DNA of 9,016 bases, taken from NCBI GenBank assembly GCA_030609605.1, contig JAUWBY010000075.1:1-9016 (forward strand), read 5' to 3'. A model generated the notes under the pieces. That model made no database searches and had not been told where the DNA came from. It saw only the letters and a list, made by a program, of their open reading frames with translations. Positions within the stretch are counted from its first letter, which is position 1, and each line of letters begins with the position of its first letter. This document shows positions 6,540-9,016 of this stretch, in pieces. Source of the stretch: Candidatus Eiseniibacteriota bacterium (GTDB taxonomy: Bacteria > Joyebacterota > Joyebacteria > Joyebacterales > Joyebacteraceae). The position numbers were made by a program, and so were the translations under genes.

Positions 6540-7526
6540 ATGGCAGATCTTGCTACAACGTATATGGGACTCAAGCTCAGGAACCCGCTGGTTGTCGGGA
6601 GCTCCGGCCTGACGAACTCCGTGGAAGGCGTCATTGCGTGCGAGGAGGCCGGGGTGGGGGCAGTGGTGCTCAAGTCGATATTCGAGGAGGAGATCACCGC
6701 TGAGGTTGACGGCGTGGTGGCGTCGGGGCAGACGCCGCACATGCACCCAGAGGCCGCCGACTATGTCAGGACCTACGGTATGGAGAACGCCGTCGGACGC
6801 TACATTGCGCTCGTGTCCGATGCGAAGAAGGCTGTGTCTATTCCGGTGGTAGCCAGCATCCACTGTGTCTCCGCTACGGGCTGGTTGGACTTTGCGAAGC
6901 GGGTAGAGATCGCGGGCGCTGATGCGCTCGAACTCAACGTCTTTGTGTTTCCATCGGATCCGGAGAGCGACGGGCGTGTGAACGAGCAGATCTGCATTGA
7001 TGCTGTCAGGTCCGTGAAGGACCTGGCGTCTATCCCCGTGGCCATCAAGATAGGCTCGTTCTTCTCCGGACTCGCCCATACGGCAGCAAGATTGTCAGAG
7101 GCCGGAGCGGACGCGATCGTGCTGTTCAATCGCTTCATGCGCTTCGATTTCGATCTTGAGAAGATGGAGCTGATTCGCACAGGGCATCTCAGCAGTCCCG
7201 AAGAAATGTATCCCACACTCAGATGGGTATCCATTCTTGCGGGGCAGCTCGAGTGCGATCTTGCGGCCACGACCGGAGTCCACGACGGCACGGCTGTCGT
7301 CAAGCAACTCCTGGCCGGTGCCGCAGCCGTGCAGGTCTGTTCAGCTTTCTACAGGAACGGGATCGACCACGCCGGAGTCATGCTGGAGGAGCTCGGAAGT
7401 TGGATGGATTCCCACGGCTACGCATCTATCGCCGATCTTCGCGGCAAGATGAGCCAGGAGACGAGCGCGAACCCGGCGAGCTATGAGCGTGTTCAGTTCA
7501 TGAAGGGTTCGGAACAGAAGGAGTAG
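6540..7526 (+). CDS. Dihydroorotate dehydrogenase-like flavoprotein (catalytic loop not conserved)
   Basis: The ATG at 6540 has GGAGGGA (6527-6533) upstream and lies 12 bases after the phosphatase stop. The 328-residue protein is a TIM-barrel FMN protein of the DHOD family. TTYMGLKLRNPLVVGSSGLT (6-25) is the family N-terminus. Lys45 (VVLKSIF), Lys170 (VAIKIG) and Asn197 (LFNRF) match FMN/orotate-site positions. ATTGVHDG (243-250) and AAAVQVCSAFYRNG (261-274) match the FMN phosphate-binding end. The class 1 catalytic motif NxSCPN is replaced by NVFVFP (133-138), so the Cys/Ser base is absent (Val136 at that place). This is typical of the 'dihydroorotate dehydrogenase-like' group rather than true PyrD, and no pyr gene is nearby. 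A flavin-dependent oxidoreductase of unknown substrate is the safest reading. Confidence 0.88.
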   Translation: MADLATTYMGLKLRNPLVVGSSGLTNSVEGVIACEEAGVGAVVLKSIFEEEITAEVDGVVASGQTPHMHPEAADYVRTYGMENAVGRYIALVSDAKKAVSIPVVASIHCVSATGWLDFAKRVEIAGADALELNVFVFPSDPESDGRVNEQICIDAVRSVKDLASIPVAIKIGSFFSGLAHTAARLSEAGADAIVLFNRFMRFDFDLEKMELIRTGHLSSPEEMYPTLRWVSILAGQLECDLAATTGVHDGTAVVKQLLAGAAAVQVCSAFYRNGIDHAGVMLEELGSWMDSHGYASIADLRGKMSQETSANPASYERVQFMKGSEQKE

Positions 7527-7550
7527 CCCCGGCTGCACCAGGAGATGAGG

Positions 7551-7970
7551 ATGAAAAGCTACAGGAAAGAACTCTGGTTCAATGTGCCGGGTCGTCGGGC
7601 GTTCATCAATATCACGCCTCAAGTGGAGGAAACGCTCGCGGAATCCGGCGTGTCGGAGGGACTGGTGTTGGTCAATGCGATGCACATCACAGCATCCGTG
7701 TTCATCAACGATGATGAGTCGGGGCTTCATCAGGACTACGAACGCTGGCTGGAGGGACTTGCTCCGCACGAGCCCAAGAGCGCATACAAGCACAACAGAA
7801 CCGGAGAGGACAATGGAGACGCGCACCTCAAGCGCCAGGTGATGGGCCGAGAAGTCGTTGTGGCCGTCACAGACGGATCACTGGATTTCGGACCGTGGGA
7901 GCAGATCTTCTACGGTGAGTTCGACGGTGGTCGGAGGAAGCGCGTTCTCGTCAAGATCATAGGGGAGTAG
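7551..7970 (+). CDS. yjbQ: YjbQ family (UPF0047) protein
   Basis: This 139-residue protein contains the whole conserved core of the YjbQ/UPF0047 family. The motifs are HITASVFINDDESGL (45-59), YKHNRTGEDNGDAHLKR (79-95), MGREVVVAVTDGSLDFGPWE (98-117), and IFYGEFDG with KRVLVKI at the end. Members are about 130-140 residues. E. coli YjbQ shows weak thiamine-phosphate synthase activity, the source of the 'secondary thiamine-phosphate synthase' label, but the physiological role is unsettled. The ATG at 7551 is chosen because AGGAG (7540-7544) is 6 bases upstream; the in-frame ATG at 7545 would be too close. It follows the DHOD-like gene by 24 bases and probably shares its transcript. Family confidence is very high. 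Confidence 0.94.
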   Translation: MKSYRKELWFNVPGRRAFINITPQVEETLAESGVSEGLVLVNAMHITASVFINDDESGLHQDYERWLEGLAPHEPKSAYKHNRTGEDNGDAHLKRQVMGREVVVAVTDGSLDFGPWEQIFYGEFDGGRRKRVLVKIIGE

Positions 7971-7972
7971 TT

Positions 7973-7986
7973 CGCCCTCGTGGGCG
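7973..7986 (+). repeat. Short hairpin after the YjbQ gene
   Basis: CGCCC (7973-7977) pairs with GGGCG (7982-7986) across a TCGT loop, 2 bases after the YjbQ stop codon. There is no T-run behind it. Its right arm overlaps the first bases of the tandem duplication. It could be a 3'-end hairpin of the upstream transcript. Confidence 0.4.
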
Positions 7987-8058
7987 CTTGCGAACGGAAA
8001 TCGGCAAGTCTCGGGCTAACGGCGCTTGCGAACGGAAATCGGCAGGTCTCGGGCGATA
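7983..8058 (+). repeat. 38-base tandem direct repeat, two copies
   Basis: A 34-base unit beginning GGCGCTTGCGAACGGAAATC occupies 7983-8016 and again 8021-8054, with one mismatch (A versus G at the 25th base). The copies are separated by TAAC, giving a period of 38 bases. The pair fills most of the 114-base gap between YjbQ and the lipoprotein gene and ends 26 bases before its start codon. I see no insertion-sequence end or attachment-site signature. The high identity indicates a recent local duplication in the presumed 5' leader. Confidence 0.9.
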
Positions 8059-8084
8059 TCCGCTACTGGAGGAGGGACAGAATC

Positions 8085-8717
8085 ATGAAAGGAACGACGA
8101 TCCAAGGTGCGATCGCGACGATCGCAGTTCTACTTGCACTCACGGTCATAATCGCTGGTTGTGCCTCAACCGAGATCAGGTCACAGACGTCGCCCGACTA
8201 CAGGGGGCAACCGTACGAAAAGATACTTGTCTGGATCGATGTCGATGACGCCCTGACCGCACACGGTGCAGAGGACTATCTCGTTGAGGAACTGGTCGAT
8301 CGGGGGGTCGACGCGGTGCCTCAATACTTGATCTTCTTCGCCGGGAAGGACTACACGTACGGCCAGCGGCAGCGAGAACTCGACAAGAACGGGATCGATG
8401 CCGTCCTCACCGTAGAGATGACAGATAGCGGTGCGACAAGACACCGCTCACCGGATCGCCTGCATAGGGTCCGCCGCGTCAACCCGTACACGGGTCGTGT
8501 TCACACGTACTCCGAATGGACCCCGGGCTACGTGGATGTGGATGTCTGGGCCGACTTCTCCGCAGAGCTGATTGACAGGGCCAGCGGAGAAGTGGTGTGG
8601 CTCGCCGTGGCGAGAACCGCCGGGGATCCATCGATCGGCCGGGCCGGCTTCGCCCAGTCGGTGTCGCGAGAGGTGGCCGCCCAGCTGGTCAGGGACGGGA
8701 TGGTCGCCACGAACTAG
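8085..8717 (+). CDS. Lipoprotein of unknown function
   Basis: From the ATG at 8085 the product is 210 residues. GGAGGAGGG (8068-8076) lies about 8 bases upstream and decides this start; the frame is open back to 7980, but that stretch is the tandem repeat. A signal sequence of 26 residues ends in the lipobox IAGC, placing lipidated Cys26, followed by ASTEIRSQ. Residues 39-130 read like an alternating alpha/beta domain (KILVWIDVDD, AEDYLVEELVDRGVDAVP, GIDAVLTVEMTDSG). After a basic, Tyr-rich linker, VDVDVWADFSAELIDRASGE and VVWLAVARTAG form a beta-rich end, closing with SVSREVAAQLVRDG. This order, a paralogue-like 'variable lipoprotein with X-aspect E-L-I-D-x-x-S-G-x-V-V-W' pattern, recalls DUF4136 or LpoB/CsgG-like envelope lipoproteins, but I cannot assign one. 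The role is probably at the outer membrane. Confidence 0.82.
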   Translation: MKGTTIQGAIATIAVLLALTVIIAGCASTEIRSQTSPDYRGQPYEKILVWIDVDDALTAHGAEDYLVEELVDRGVDAVPQYLIFFAGKDYTYGQRQRELDKNGIDAVLTVEMTDSGATRHRSPDRLHRVRRVNPYTGRVHTYSEWTPGYVDVDVWADFSAELIDRASGEVVWLAVARTAGDPSIGRAGFAQSVSREVAAQLVRDGMVATN

Positions 8718-8926
8718 TCCTGTCATGCGACTCGACGAGAAGCGCGGTTCTCTGGTGTTCGACCACCTGCCTTCAGATTCAGCTTGTCGAGGCCCATCGT
8801 ACTCTGAGACAATCCCAGGATTGTGAATACCTTTCGAGCCCCAGAGGGGCTCGCGAAGCATTGTGCTGTCCGGCTGGACGAGCCCGGCAGGCAGACGAGG
8901 AGAATGCAATCCACGAGGAGAGATGA
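8718..8926. other. 209-base intergenic spacer
   Basis: No gene with a plausible start is visible between the lipoprotein stop and the ammonia-lyase start. It contains one strong hairpin (8831-8858, listed separately). It also holds a poor promoter-like pair, TTGTCG (8784-8789) and GACAAT (8808-8813), 18 bases apart and with four of six matches each. If that pair were used, the hairpin would lie in the leader of the downstream gene. Open frames crossing this region have no family resemblance. Confidence 0.6.
8831..8858 (+). terminator. Strong hairpin, possible terminator or leader structure
   Basis: CGAGCCCC (8835-8842) pairs perfectly with GGGGCTCG (8846-8853) across an AGA loop. The outer CTTT and GAAG can extend the stem to about 12 pairs with one bulged C at 8854. 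The following bases (CATTGTGC) have no T-run, so it is not a classical intrinsic terminator. It lies 113 bases after the lipoprotein stop and 68 bases before the ammonia-lyase start. It could end the first transcript or act as a structure in the leader of the second. Confidence 0.45.
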
Positions 8927-9016
8927 ATGTCGATCGTACTGGACGGGAACACACTCACTGTTGACAAACTTGTGGCGATCGCGCGGCACGGGGAGAAGGT
9001 CGAGGTCCATCCGGAT
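8927..9016 (+). CDS. hutH: Histidine/aromatic amino acid ammonia-lyase, N-terminal fragment (runs off window)
   Basis: The ATG at 8927 follows AGGAG (8916-8920) at 6 bases, and the frame is open for 30 codons to the window edge. The protein starts MSIVLDGNTLTVDKLVAIA and continues RHGEKVEVHPD. This is the typical N-terminus of histidine ammonia-lyase and related aromatic amino acid lyases: a short strand with a D-G-x-x-L-T pattern, then an L-V-A-I-A-R helix and a K-V-x-V strand. HutH removes ammonia from histidine to give urocanate using an MIO group formed from Ala-Ser-Gly, which lies far beyond this edge, so the substrate cannot be confirmed. The 209-base spacer upstream suggests it starts a new unit. 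Confidence 0.7.
   Translation, partial: MSIVLDGNTLTVDKLVAIARHGEKVEVHPD

Noticed and set aside
7980..8084. Longer start (GTG 7980) for the lipoprotein
   Set aside because: The stretch is the tandem repeat, would put about 35 polar residues before the signal sequence, and has no ribosome site. ATG 8085 has a strong one.
8784..8813. Promoter-like pair TTGTCG / GACAAT with 18-base spacing
   Set aside because: There are only four of six matches at each element, a level expected by chance, so it is mentioned only in the spacer entry.

Overview
The window is a gene-dense, roughly 60% GC bacterial segment with every supportable gene on the + strand. It holds eleven intact genes, one gene interrupted by an in-frame stop codon, and gene fragments at both edges. 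The organism cannot be named from the sequence. The secreted protein around 662-1243, the mix of small anaerobe-type cofactor and redox proteins, and the clear Shine-Dalgarno sites suggest a Gram-negative lineage of the FCB/Eisenbacteria-like kind. That placement is inference with low to moderate confidence. Lipoproteins with lipoboxes and an OmpA-like C-terminus support an outer membrane.

Layout. 1-45 is the last 14 codons plus stop of an OmpA-family protein. 96-563 is a flavodoxin-domain protein of HemG type. 662-1243 encodes a small Cys-containing secreted protein split by a TAG codon at 911-913 with no frame change, so it is a nonsense pseudogene or a readthrough gene. 1417-1830 is an uncharacterised four-helix membrane protein. 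1852-2298 is a CGGC-domain cysteine-rich protein. 2393-2806 is a DUF454 (YbaN-like) membrane protein. 2846-4042 is a 12-helix MFS transporter.

A good sigma70-type promoter (TTGACA-N16-TACAAT, 4064-4091) then starts a second group. This comprises a DUF2061 membrane protein (4167-4463), a NifX/NifB-type Fe-Mo cofactor-binding-domain protein (4569-4955) and a small membrane protein with a PGIIGGIGLLKR motif (4972-5355). An alkaline phosphatase lipoprotein follows (5394-6527), then a dihydroorotate-dehydrogenase-like flavoprotein (6540-7526) and a YjbQ/UPF0047 protein (7551-7970). Many of these genes are separated by only 12-40 bases and each has its own good ribosome binding site, so co-transcription is likely, at least for 4972-7970.

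A 38-base near-perfect tandem duplication lies between YjbQ and an unknown lipoprotein (8085-8717). After a 209-base spacer containing a strong hairpin, the window ends inside the N-terminus of a probable histidine/aromatic amino acid ammonia-lyase (8927 to the edge).

I see no RNA gene, CRISPR array, insertion sequence or phage gene. The genes look like general redox, cofactor, envelope and phosphate housekeeping rather than one dedicated system, and I did not find a convincing new multi-gene system. The best second-look items are the in-frame TAG in the secreted protein, the 38-base tandem duplication, the DHOD-like protein that lacks the catalytic loop, and an 18-base exact repeat shared by two membrane-protein genes.
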